Below are positions 39,000 through 49,123 of a stretch of DNA of 64,000 nucleotides, piece after piece. Source of the stretch: an uncultured Pseudomonadota bacterium (GTDB lineage: Bacteria > Pseudomonadota > Gammaproteobacteria > Burkholderiales > Thiobacillaceae); the NCBI GenBank assembly GCA_903835655.1, contig CAILNT010000008.1, positions 35,274 to 99,273 of the forward strand, read 5' to 3'. The position numbers and the translations under genes were made by a program. The stretch's first letter is position 1; each line of letters starts with the position of its first letter. The notes beneath the pieces were generated by a model, which saw only the letters and a list, made by a program, of their open reading frames with translations, was not told where the DNA came from and made no database searches.

Positions 39000-40382
39000 A
39001 TGAAAAATATTGAATTTCGCACCGCTGTCTCCGCCCAGGGCGGCCTCCTGGTCATGGGCGGCGTGGCCGGCGTTTCCGCCGGCTCCCGCGTCTCCTTGAA
39101 GGACCATGTCGGCAATCTGCGCAACGGCTTGGTGATCCGCAGCTCTGATGACGCGGTGCTGGTGGAAGTATTCGAGGGCACCGACGATTTCGACCTGGAG
39201 CGTACCTGGGTACGTTTCCTGGACGAGCCGTTCAAGTTGCCCGTCTCGCGCGACATACTCGGGCGCGTATTCAACGGCGCCGGCCTGCCGCGTGACGGCC
39301 GCCCGCCGATCATTTCCGGTGACCGCCGCGATGTCAACGGCGAGCCGCTCAATCCGGCCGCGCGCGCCTACCCGCGTGAGTTCATCCAGACCGGAATTTC
39401 CGCCATCGATGGCATGAACTCGCTCACCCGCGGCCAGAAATTGCCGATTTTCTCGGGTGGCGGCCTGCCGCATAACCGGGTGGCGGCGCAAATCGTGCGC
39501 CAGGCCAAGCTCCTGGGCGATGCCTCATCCGAATTCGTGGTGGTGTTCGCCGCCTTCGGCACCTCACACGCCGACGCCCGTTTTTTCCAGGAAAGCTTCG
39601 AAGAGAGCGGGGTGATCAACAAGGTGGTGATGTTCCTCAACCTGGCCGACGAGCCGGTGATCGAACGCCTGCTCACCCCACGCGCGGCGCTGACCGCCGC
39701 CGAATATCTCGCCTATGACCTGGATTACCACGTCCTGGTGGTGATGACCGACATGACCGCCTACGCCGAGGCGCTGCGCGAAGTGGCGGTGCTGCGCGGC
39801 GACGTTCCCGCGCGCAAGGGTTATCCCGGTTATCTCTACTCGGACCTGGCAGAAATCTACGAGCGGGCGGGGCGGATCAAGAACCGGAGTGGGTCCATCA
39901 CCCTGATCCCGGTGCTATCCATGCCCTCGGACGACATCACCCACCCCATCCCCGACTTGACCGGCTACATCACCGAAGGCCAGATCGTACTCGGGCGCGA
40001 ACTGTTCAATCAGGGGGTGTATCCTCCGGTCACCGTGCTGCCTTCCCTGTCCCGCCTGATGAAGGACGGCGTGGGCAAGAACTTCACCCGTGAAGATCAC
40101 CCTCATGTGGCCAGCCAGTTGTTCGCCAGCTACGCGAAGGCGCTGGAAGTGCGCGGCCTGGCCGCCATCATCGGCGCCGAGGAATTGTCCGATTCAGATC
40201 GACGCTACCTGGAATTTGCGCAGGGCTTCGAGCGCCGATTCATCGGCCAGGATGAGGACGAAGACCGTAGCGTTTATGAAACCCTCAATCTCGCCTGGGA
40301 CCTCCTTTCCATGTTGCCGGCGGAATCGCTGATCCGGGTCAGCGAAGAGGAATTGGCGAAGTATCACAAGGGGTCTGCGTAA
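39000..40382 (+). CDS. ntpB: V/A-type ATPase regulatory subunit B
   Basis: The 460-residue non-catalytic partner of A lacks a Walker A loop and has the typical ISAIDGMNSLTRGQKLPIFSGGGLPHN and YHVLVVMTDMTAYAEALREVAVLRGDVPARKGYPGYLYSDLAEIYERAG stretches. It starts 15 bp after subunit A. The order A-B-D and the spacing are as in other bacterial V-type operons. Confidence 0.97.
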   Translation: MKNIEFRTAVSAQGGLLVMGGVAGVSAGSRVSLKDHVGNLRNGLVIRSSDDAVLVEVFEGTDDFDLERTWVRFLDEPFKLPVSRDILGRVFNGAGLPRDGRPPIISGDRRDVNGEPLNPAARAYPREFIQTGISAIDGMNSLTRGQKLPIFSGGGLPHNRVAAQIVRQAKLLGDASSEFVVVFAAFGTSHADARFFQESFEESGVINKVVMFLNLADEPVIERLLTPRAALTAAEYLAYDLDYHVLVVMTDMTAYAEALREVAVLRGDVPARKGYPGYLYSDLAEIYERAGRIKNRSGSITLIPVLSMPSDDITHPIPDLTGYITEGQIVLGRELFNQGVYPPVTVLPSLSRLMKDGVGKNFTREDHPHVASQLFASYAKALEVRGLAAIIGAEELSDSDRRYLEFAQGFERRFIGQDEDEDRSVYETLNLAWDLLSMLPAESLIRVSEEELAKYHKGSA

Positions 40383-40437
40383 TGGCACGTAGGTTGGGCA
40401 AGGAACAGCCCGGCGTGTCCTCGCAAACAGCCATCCC

Positions 40438-41064
40438 ATGAAAAAAAGACTCTCCGTACCCCCCACCAAAAGCGCTCTTCTACAGGTCGGTCGCCAGGTC
40501 AAGTTCCTGGAACAGGGCCGTGCCATGCTGGAGAAGAAGCGTGACCTGTTGACCCGTCTGGTTTACGAGCGCCTGGCCCAGTACCGGGAACTGCGCGCCC
40601 AGACCGTCAGGGAGCTGGCCGAAGCCTACCAGTGGCTAGGCATCGTCCAGATGCGCATGGGCGGGCAGATGCTGCGCCAGTCTTCGGTGGGCCTGAAGTT
40701 GGCCGTGGCGCTTAAAGTTGTGGCCCGCTCCAGTGTCGGCGTGGAGTACGCCAGTGTCACGGCCGAGGCGCTGCCCCTGCAACCGGTGGGCCTGATGTGG
40801 ACCGACGTCAGCTTCGACGAGGCGCGCCTACGGTTGCGCGATCTCACCACCACCCTGGCCCGCCTGGGTGAATCGGAAAACGCCCTCTGGCGCCTGCTCG
40901 CCGCCAGCCGCAAGACGCAGAAGCGGGTCAACGCCCTGAAGTACAACATCATTCCCCGTTATCTGGCGACCGTGCACCACATCCGCGCCGCCCTGGAAGA
41001 AGACGAGCGCAATACCCTGTTCCAGATCAAGGTGTTGCGGGCACGCGCGGATGGGCAGCGGTAG
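40438..41064 (+). CDS. ntpD: V/A-type ATPase subunit D
   Basis: The 208-residue protein forms the central shaft. It opens VPPTKSALLQVGRQVKFLEQGRAMLEKKRDLL (the TKSALL start and the long helix are family features) and ends in a second long helix, KTQKRVNALKYNIIPRYLATVHHIRAALEEDERNTLFQIKVLRARA. It closes the nine-gene ATPase operon. Its last 38 bp overlap the 3' end of rnfE on the other strand, a convergent overlap. Confidence 0.94.
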   Translation: MKKRLSVPPTKSALLQVGRQVKFLEQGRAMLEKKRDLLTRLVYERLAQYRELRAQTVRELAEAYQWLGIVQMRMGGQMLRQSSVGLKLAVALKVVARSSVGVEYASVTAEALPLQPVGLMWTDVSFDEARLRLRDLTTTLARLGESENALWRLLAASRKTQKRVNALKYNIIPRYLATVHHIRAALEEDERNTLFQIKVLRARADGQR

Positions 41065-41701
41065 CCTGGCGTTCCAGTAACACGTTGCGCAGGGCGATGA
41101 GCGTACCCAGGCCGATGAAGGCGCCAGGCGGGAGGATGGCGATCAGAAGGCCGGGGTAATGCGGGATGATCGGGATGACCCAGTCTTTTGCCATCGGCCC
41201 CAGGGCGAGATCGATACCGGAGAGTAGCGTGCCCTTGCCGATGATCTCGCGCACCGCGCCCAGGGTGACCAGAACGCCGGTCAGCCCTAGGCCCATCATG
41301 GCGCCGTCCAGGATGGAGTGCGTCGTGGAGCGCTTCGAGGCAAAGGCTTCGACGCGCGCCAGGACGATGCAGTTGGTCACGATCAGCGGAATGAAGATGC
41401 CCAATACCAGGAAGAGCGGGTGCGCCCAGGCATCCATCGCCAGGTCGACCACGGTCACGAGGACGGCGATGATCAGGATGAACACCGGGATGCGCACCGG
41501 ATGCGGAATCAGGTTGCGCACCAGCGCCACCGCGCCGTTCGACATGGCCATGACGAAGGCCGTGGCCAGCCCCAGCGAGAGCGCGTTGACCACGTTGTTG
41601 CTGATCGCCAGGGTCGGACACATGCCGAGGATCTGTACGATCCCCGGGTTCTGTTTCCACAGTCCGTTATAGATGATGTCGCGGGCGTCTTGGCTGAGCA
41701 T
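41027..41701 (-). CDS. rnfE: Rnf electron-transport complex subunit RnfE
   Basis: The 224-residue integral membrane protein has the RnfE/NqrD pattern NGLWKQNPGIVQILGMCPTLAISNNVVNALSLGLA and LILIIAVLVTVVDLAM..., and conserved Cys (MCPTLA, NCIVLARVEAF) that ligate the intramembrane iron-sulfur centre with RnfA. ATG at 41701 overlaps the rnfG stop (TGATG), with GAGGA 8 bases upstream; a GTG three bases earlier is possible. It is the last gene of rnfABCDGE. Its end overlaps the convergent ATPase subunit D gene. Confidence 0.94.
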   Translation of the reverse strand: MLSQDARDIIYNGLWKQNPGIVQILGMCPTLAISNNVVNALSLGLATAFVMAMSNGAVALVRNLIPHPVRIPVFILIIAVLVTVVDLAMDAWAHPLFLVLGIFIPLIVTNCIVLARVEAFASKRSTTHSILDGAMMGLGLTGVLVTLGAVREIIGKGTLLSGIDLALGPMAKDWVIPIIPHYPGLLIAILPPGAFIGLGTLIALRNVLLERQATAAHPRVPATP

Positions 41702-42327
41702 CACTGAGTTCCTCGCAGCAGTTGTTCACGGTGCGCCGAAAAATACTGCAACGCCCTGTGTGTGGCCTTGATGACGGCGCGCGGGGTGATCGTGGCGCCG
41801 GCCATGTATTCGAAGCGGCCGCCGTCCTTGCGCACCTTCCATTGTTCGGCGGGGGTATCGGCCAGGCTGTGGCCGTCGAATGCGGTGATCCACTTGTTCT
41901 TGGTGAGCTCGATGTAATCGCCCAGGCCGGGGGTTTCGTGGTGCGAGGTCACACGCACCCCGGCGATGCGGCCGTCCGCACGGATGCCCACCAGCATGCG
42001 GATCTCGCCCGCGTAGCCGTCAGGTGCCACCGCTTCCAGCACCAGGGCCGTGGGCCTACCTTCCTTGCGCGCGACGTAGGCTTGCCCCGGTTTTTTCAGG
42101 CCGAGCAGGGGATCGACCGGTAAGGGCCTGGCATCGCGCACCAGATCGTTGTCGAAACTGCCACCGGGCAGGGTCTGTGCGACCAAGGCCTGTTTTTCCG
42201 CCTGTTCGGTCTTGTCGATGGCATCGCGGGTGAGGCTATATACGCCAGACAGGAGGCCCGCACCGACGACCGAAAATACCAGCAGGTTCAGCGCAGTGGC
42301 GGCGGTTTCGCGCAGAGAAGGGCTCAT
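41701..42327 (-). CDS. rnfG: Rnf complex flavoprotein subunit RnfG
   Basis: The protein has about 208 residues with one N-terminal membrane helix (ATALNLLVFSVVGAGLLSGVYSL) and an FMN-binding domain. The covalent FMN-phosphothreonine site is the Thr of AGATITPRAV, next to the C-terminus. It relays electrons on the outer face of the complex. The ATG at 42327 is preferred because it avoids most overlap with rnfD; an in-frame ATG at 42372 is the alternative. Confidence 0.92.
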   Translation of the reverse strand: MSPSLRETAATALNLLVFSVVGAGLLSGVYSLTRDAIDKTEQAEKQALVAQTLPGGSFDNDLVRDARPLPVDPLLGLKKPGQAYVARKEGRPTALVLEAVAPDGYAGEIRMLVGIRADGRIAGVRVTSHHETPGLGDYIELTKNKWITAFDGHSLADTPAEQWKVRKDGGRFEYMAGATITPRAVIKATHRALQYFSAHREQLLRGTQ

Positions 42328-42343
42328 CCCGGACTCTTCATGA

Positions 42344-43372
42344 TCATGTCTTGCCGCCGTGTTGGTGGCCAAAGACGCGGGGCTGGGTATAGGCGTCGAT
42401 GAAAGGCACGGCCACGTTCGTCAACAGGATGGCGAAGGCCACCCCGTCTGGATAGCCGCCGAAGGTGCGGATGATGACCGTGAGAAATCCGGCGAGCGCG
42501 GCGTAGATCAGCTTGCCCCGTGGGGTGCTGGCGGCGGTGACCGGATCGGTGGCGATGAAGAAGGCACCCAGCAGGGCGGCTCCCGACAGCAGGTGGAACA
42601 GCGCATCGGCATGGCGCGTGGGCTCGATCCCGTGCAGGACGCCGGCGGTGACGCTGATGCCGGCCAGGAAGGCCGCGGGAATATGCCAGGTGATGACGCG
42701 GTTCCACAGCAGCAGCAGGCCACCGCCCAGATACATCAGAGCGACGATCTCCGAGCCGCGCCCACCGGCCCAGCCGAAGATGGGCAGTCCCCGGATGTCG
42801 GCCACGGCCTTGCCCAGGCGCGCCTGGGTCTTCCAGGTGTCCAGCACCGTGGCCGAGGTGTAGGCGTCGGGGCTGATCGAACCGCCACCGCTGAAGACCA
42901 GATCGAAGGCTTCCAGCAGCGACGGGGTATGGTTGGCCAGGTCCTGTGGCGAGGCCCATTGCGTCATGTATACCGGGAAGCTGACGATCAAGGCCGCGTA
43001 TGCCACCATTGCCGGGTTGAACAGGTTCTGGCCCAAGCCGCCGTAAAGCTGCTTGGCGATCACCACGGCGAAGAACATTCCAATCAGATAGAGCCACCAG
43101 GGCGCCAGGGTGGGCAGGGCCAGGGCCAGGAGGGCCGCGGTGACCAGGGCCGAGCCGTCGCTGAGGAAGGGCTTCAGTGGGATGCCGCGCATCAGGAGAA
43201 CGAAGGCCTCGAAGCCGATGGCAAAGGCTCCGCACAGCAGCAGGCTGACCAGGATGCCGGGGCCGAAGAGCCAGGCATGGGCGATGACGCCGGGAACCAG
43301 CGCCGCCAGTACCTTCAGCATCACTACGGTGACGGAGTTGCGCTCGCGCAGGATGTAGGGGGAACCGTTCAT
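42344..43372 (-). CDS. rnfD: Rnf complex membrane flavoprotein subunit RnfD
   Basis: The 342-residue polytopic protein (LKVLAALVPGVIAHAWLFGPGILVSLLLCGAFAIGFEA near the start; GGYPDGVAFAILLTNVAVPFIDAYTQPRVFGH at the end) matches RnfD/NqrB. The Thr in DAYTSATVLDTW is the expected position of the covalently attached FMN. It starts 34 bp after rnfC. Confidence 0.94.
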   Translation of the reverse strand: MNGSPYILRERNSVTVVMLKVLAALVPGVIAHAWLFGPGILVSLLLCGAFAIGFEAFVLLMRGIPLKPFLSDGSALVTAALLALALPTLAPWWLYLIGMFFAVVIAKQLYGGLGQNLFNPAMVAYAALIVSFPVYMTQWASPQDLANHTPSLLEAFDLVFSGGGSISPDAYTSATVLDTWKTQARLGKAVADIRGLPIFGWAGGRGSEIVALMYLGGGLLLLWNRVITWHIPAAFLAGISVTAGVLHGIEPTRHADALFHLLSGAALLGAFFIATDPVTAASTPRGKLIYAALAGFLTVIIRTFGGYPDGVAFAILLTNVAVPFIDAYTQPRVFGHQHGGKT

Positions 43373-43406
43373 GAGGGGCTGGTGGCTAGTGGCAGATGGC
43401 TAGCGG

Positions 43407-45044
43407 CTATTCGCGACCAGCCGTCTCCTGGTTCGCGGCTTCGGTCGCGTGGCGGCGGGCTTCAATCTCGGCGATTTCCTTTTCCGCGGCCGCGGGCAGA
43501 TGTTCGGTGTTCAACGGTGCGATGCCCTCCCGCGCTTTTTTCGCGCGTTCCATGGCCGCCTGCACGAGGGCGTGCTTGGCCTGGGCTTGCGGGTCAGCGG
43601 ACGCATCCCTGGCCCGATTCTCGGCAACCTTGGCGGCGAGCTTCTCCGCCTTCTCCTGCTTTTCCCTCTCCAGGCGGAATTCCTTGAATTCGTGGCGGGC
43701 GCGGGCCTGATCGGCTCCGCTCTTGTGCTGTTCGCGCTCCCAGATCTCGCTCTTGGCGAAACGGTAGAAATCCACCAGCGGAATGTGGCTGGGGCAGACG
43801 AAGGAACAACAGCCGCATTCGATGCAGTCGAACAGCTTGTAAGCCTGGGTCTTGCCGAAGTCCTTTGCACGGGAGAACCAGTACAGCTCGAACGGTTGCA
43901 ACTTGGCCGGGCAGGCGCGCGCGCAGGCACCGCAGCGGATGCAGGGCAGGGCAGGCGCGCGCGCGGGGAAGTGGGCGCGGTCCTTGACGATGATGCAGTT
44001 CACCGCCTTGGTGATCGGGGCGGCCAGATCCATGAGGTCGAAGCCCATCATCGGCCCGCCCACCACTTCACCGCTTGCGCCGGCCAGGGCGCCGCCGGCG
44101 GCCTGGATCAGGTCCCGCACCGGCGTGCCCAGGAGCACCTCGAAGTTGCCGGGTCGGGCGACATGGCCGGTGACGGTCACGATCCGTGACAACATCGGCT
44201 CGCCCAGGACCACTGCCCGGTAGAGTGCATGGGCGGTGCCGACATTGAACACCTGCACGCCGATGTCGGTGGAACGCGCTCCGGCGGGGTTTTCCCGGCC
44301 GGTGAGCGTATAAGTGAGCTGCTTGCCGGCGCCGCCGGGATAGACGGTGGGCACGGTCACGATCTCGGCCTCGCCTGCCACAACCGCGGCACGCAGGGCG
44401 GCGATGGCTTCCGGCTTGTTGTCCTCGATGCCGATCAGCACTTCGCGCGCGCCCAGCATGTGGCGCATCACCGCCACGCCTTGCAGGATTTCGCCCGCGC
44501 GCTCGCGCATCAGGCGGTCGTCGCAGGTGATCCAGGGCTCGCATTCGGCGCCGTTGAGTATCAGCGTATCCAGGCCCCGTGCCGCGCCCGGGTTGAGCTT
44601 GATGTAGCTGGGGAAGACCGCGCCGCCCAAGCCCGCCAGCCCGGCGTCGCGCAAACGGTTGCGCAGCGCGGATGGCTCGAGCGCTTTCCAGTCCAGGGGT
44701 TGGAATTCCAGCCCCTGGTCGAGGCCGTCGGATTCGATCACCACACACACGTCATACAGGCCGGAGGGGTGGGGTACCGGGTGCAGTTCGACGGCGGTCA
44801 CGCGACCCGAGGTGGGCGCATGGACCGCGGTGGAGACATACCCTTCCGCCGCCGCGATCCGCTGTCCGCGCAAAACTGTGTCGCCAGCCTGCACCAGCGC
44901 CCGCGCCGGGCTGCCGATGTGCTGTCGCAGCGGCACCACATAGCGCGCGAGTAGGGGCATGGACCGGATCGGCGCGGCGTTGGAGACGTCCTTGTGGCCT
45001 TCGGGGTGGATGCCGCCGTTGAAGGCGTAGAGTTTTCTGGTCAT
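43407..45044 (-). CDS. rnfC: Rnf complex NADH/ferredoxin-side subunit RnfC
   Basis: The protein has 545 residues. It opens FNGGIHPEGHKDVSNAAPIRSMP and has the NADH/FMN-binding region GLGGAVFPSYIKLN plus two [4Fe-4S] motifs, CIRCGACARACPAKLQP and CIECGCCSFVCPSHIPL. A long charged alanine/lysine-rich tail (about residues 455-545) is common in proteobacterial RnfC. ATG at 45044 is chosen by family start; the frame remains open much further upstream in the other direction of rnfB without homology. It transfers electrons between NADH and the rest of the complex. Confidence 0.94.
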   Translation of the reverse strand: MTRKLYAFNGGIHPEGHKDVSNAAPIRSMPLLARYVVPLRQHIGSPARALVQAGDTVLRGQRIAAAEGYVSTAVHAPTSGRVTAVELHPVPHPSGLYDVCVVIESDGLDQGLEFQPLDWKALEPSALRNRLRDAGLAGLGGAVFPSYIKLNPGAARGLDTLILNGAECEPWITCDDRLMRERAGEILQGVAVMRHMLGAREVLIGIEDNKPEAIAALRAAVVAGEAEIVTVPTVYPGGAGKQLTYTLTGRENPAGARSTDIGVQVFNVGTAHALYRAVVLGEPMLSRIVTVTGHVARPGNFEVLLGTPVRDLIQAAGGALAGASGEVVGGPMMGFDLMDLAAPITKAVNCIIVKDRAHFPARAPALPCIRCGACARACPAKLQPFELYWFSRAKDFGKTQAYKLFDCIECGCCSFVCPSHIPLVDFYRFAKSEIWEREQHKSGADQARARHEFKEFRLEREKQEKAEKLAAKVAENRARDASADPQAQAKHALVQAAMERAKKAREGIAPLNTEHLPAAAEKEIAEIEARRHATEAANQETAGRE

Positions 45045-45117
45045 AGGGGCTCCCGCGCGTTCCGCGCCATCCCTCCGGAAGGGACATCGCGTGCCTGCGG
45101 ACGTCCTTGCGGCATGC

Positions 45118-45666
45118 TCATGCCACCCTCCGCATCGCATGGATCGGGTAGCGCCACTTCCAGCTGGCCAGGTCTTCCTTGACGACTTCCATGCGGATGC
45201 AGTCGACGGGGCAGGGGGGCAGGCACAGTTCGCAGCCGGTGCACTGGCTGGCGACGATGACGTGCAACTGCTTGGCGGCGCCGACGATGGCGTCCACCGG
45301 ACAGGCCTGGATACACAGGGTGCAGCCGATACAGGTCTGGTCATCGATCACCGCCACCGATTTCGGCTTGGGTTCCAGGCCCTCTCCCAGAGGCTTGGCC
45401 TCCACGCCCAGGAGTTCGGCCAGCCGTTTCGCGCCTTCTTCGCCGCCGGGCGGGCAGAGGTTGATGTCCGCATCGCCTTTCGCGATCGCCTCGGCATACG
45501 GCTTGCAGCCGGGAAAACCGCACTGGCCGCACTGGGTCTGCGGCAGGATGGCGTCGATCTTTTCCACCAGGGGATCGTCGGCGACGCGGTATTTGATCGC
45601 CGCCCAGCCGAGCACGCCGCCCAGTACCAGGCCGATCCCCGCCATGACCAGGATGGCGGAGAGCAT
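45118..45666 (-). CDS. rnfB: Rnf complex iron-sulfur subunit RnfB
   Basis: The 182-residue protein has an N-terminal membrane anchor ([23 protein letters not shown]). [10 protein letters not shown]...C motif follows (Cys46 to Cys71), then two ferredoxin-type [4Fe-4S] motifs, [14 protein letters not shown] and [15 protein letters not shown]. It is the ferredoxin-interacting subunit. The start overlaps the rnfA stop by one base (TAATG at 45664-45668), which sets it unambiguously. Confidence 0.95.
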   Translation of the reverse strand: MLSAILVMAGIGLVLGGVLGWAAIKYRVADDPLVEKIDAILPQTQCGQCGFPGCKPYAEAIAKGDADINLCPPGGEEGAKRLAELLGVEAKPLGEGLEPKPKSVAVIDDQTCIGCTLCIQACPVDAIVGAAKQLHVIVASQCTGCELCLPPCPVDCIRMEVVKEDLASWKWRYPIHAMRRVA

Positions 45667-46241
45667 TATTTGATCAGTCCCGCGAAGCCCATGAAGGCCA
45701 GGCTCATGAGGCCGGCCGTGACCATGGCGATGGAGATGCCCTTGAATGGCTTGGGTACGTCGGCGGCTTCCAGGCGTTCCCGCATCGCCGCGAACAGCAC
45801 CAGCACCAGGGTGAAGCCTAGCGAGCCGCCTAGGCCGTAGAACAGGGATTCGACGAAGTTGTGCTGTTCCTGCACGTTCAGGAGCGGGATGCCCAGCACC
45901 GCGCAGTTGGTGGTGATCAGGGGCAGATAGATACCCAGGACGCGGAACAGCACCGGCGAGGTCTTCTTGATGAACATCTCGGTGAAGCCGACGATGCCGG
46001 CGATCACCACGATGAAGGACAAGGTGCGCAGATAGGCCAGGTCCTGGCCCAGCAGATAGGTGTCGATCAGGGAACTGGCCCCCGAACCCAGCGTCAGCAC
46101 GAAGGTCGTGGCGGCCCCCATGCCGATGGCGGTTTCCAGCTTGCGCGACACCCCCAGGAAGGGGCACAGGCCCAATATCTTGGACATCACGATGTTGTTC
46201 ACGAACACCGTGGCGATGAGGATCAGAAGATAGTTTTCCAT
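45666..46241 (-). CDS. rnfA: Rnf complex membrane subunit RnfA
   Basis: The 191-residue six-helix protein with [50 protein letters not shown] is highly conserved in RnfA/NqrE. LGLCPFLG and TTNCAVLG supply cysteines for the shared iron-sulfur centre with RnfE. First gene of the rnfABCDGE operon, whose promoter should lie between 46242 and 46331, where the ABC-F stop is only about 90 bp away. Confidence 0.95.
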   Translation of the reverse strand: MENYLLILIATVFVNNIVMSKILGLCPFLGVSRKLETAIGMGAATTFVLTLGSGASSLIDTYLLGQDLAYLRTLSFIVVIAGIVGFTEMFIKKTSPVLFRVLGIYLPLITTNCAVLGIPLLNVQEQHNFVESLFYGLGGSLGFTLVLVLFAAMRERLEAADVPKPFKGISIAMVTAGLMSLAFMGFAGLIK

Positions 46242-46331
46242 ATGGGCAAGACTCGAGGCGGCCGCGATTATCGCCCGCTGGGCGTCGCGGGAACAACCCT
46301 GAACTGTATGTGCTTTCCAACTGGCACGTGG

Positions 46332-48311
<1,980 letters not shown>

Positions 48312-48355
48312 GGGCGGATTATCCCCGAATATCCGCGCAAGACGGCAGGAAAGGC

Positions 48356-48396
48356 GGGGATAGGGGTGATAGGTGCTAGGGGATAGGGGATAGGGG
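48356..48396 (+). repeat. G4-tract array, GGGGATA-type
   Basis: Five GGGG runs occur within 41 bases (48356, 48363, 48379, 48386, 48393), four of them separated by ATA or a short spacer. The arrangement could fold as a G-quadruplex on the plus strand. It lies between the divergent ABC-F start and the promoter of the signalling operon. Confidence 0.6.
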
Positions 48397-48432
48397 AAAA
48401 AGTGTAAATTATTCTTGTAAAACGATAATAAG

Positions 48433-48441
48433 TGATACTAT
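48433..48441 (+). promoter_or_regulatory. Possible extended -10 promoter of the signalling operon
   Basis: TGATACTAT fits TG-n-TATAAT with two mismatches, in a markedly AT-rich stretch (48405-48460). Transcription would begin near 48448, which argues against the first in-frame ATG at 48452. No clear -35 is seen. Prediction by eye only. Confidence 0.4.
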
Positions 48442-48478
48442 TCGATTAAATATGATACATCGTCTACCGAGCTCGAGC

Positions 48479-49123
48479 ATGCCAAGTACGAAGCGACCCC
48501 TGATGACTTACTGCACTACGCGTGACGCGGCGGATATCCTGGGTATTTCTCTGCGCACGGCTCAACTGTGGGTGGAGCGCGGTGTGATCGATGCCTGGAA
48601 GACGACAGGGGGGCATCGCCGCATCAGCCGCGCCTCGATCGAGAAGCTCCTGGCGGACTCGCCGAACTTGCGCGATTCGGCCGTCCCCCAAAGCGATACC
48701 GCGCGGCCGGTCATGGGTGGCGGGCTGACCATACTGGTAGCGGAGGACGAGCCGGATCTACTACGGATATATAAGCTCAACCTGGCGCGCTGGGCCATGC
48801 GCCCGCGCGTGTTGACCGCCAGCAATGGCTTCCAGGCGCTGGTCTTGCTGGGTAGCGAGAAGCCGGACCTGCTGGTGCTCGATCTGCACATGCCTGGCAT
48901 CGATGGTTTCCACCTGTTGAATACCCTGCGCACCATGCCCGAGACTGCCTCGGTCGCCATCGTTGTCGTCTCCGGCATGGCCCGTCACGACATCGAGGCG
49001 CGTGGGGGCGTGCCGCCCAACATCCTGATCCTGCCCAAGCCGATCCCCTTCGCCGAGTTGCAACGCATCGCCACCGAGGTGGCGCAACGCAAACAGCTCA
49101 TCCCGAGTGGAGTCACCGTATGA
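48479..49123 (+). CDS. MerR/excisionase-type HTH protein with receiver domain
   Basis: The protein has about 214 residues. The N-terminal helix-turn-helix (YCTTRDAADILGISLRTAQLWVERGVIDAWKTTGGHRRIS) is of the excisionase/MerR type. It is followed by a receiver domain (LVAEDEPDLLRIYKLNLARW...LLVLDLHMPGIDGF) with the acceptor Asp in VLDLHMPG and Lys in LPKPIPF. The architecture (DNA-binding first, receiver second) is reversed from the usual response regulator. Starts at 48452, 48479 and 48503 are possible, none with a strong ribosome site; 48479 is a compromise. It heads an operon of ATGA-linked genes and may regulate it. Confidence 0.85.
   Translation: MPSTKRPLMTYCTTRDAADILGISLRTAQLWVERGVIDAWKTTGGHRRISRASIEKLLADSPNLRDSAVPQSDTARPVMGGGLTILVAEDEPDLLRIYKLNLARWAMRPRVLTASNGFQALVLLGSEKPDLLVLDLHMPGIDGFHLLNTLRTMPETASVAIVVVSGMARHDIEARGGVPPNILILPKPIPFAELQRIATEVAQRKQLIPSGVTV

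Noticed and set aside
37206..41064. F-type ATP synthase
   Set aside because: Subunit set (A with the long insertion, B, D, E, F, C, I, K) and lengths are of the V/A type.
43407..45344. Longer rnfC start and a 422-codon frame through rnfB
   Set aside because: The added residues are antisense-like, rich in Arg, Ser and Pro, and overlap rnfB or rnfA; the family start positions are 45044 and 45666.
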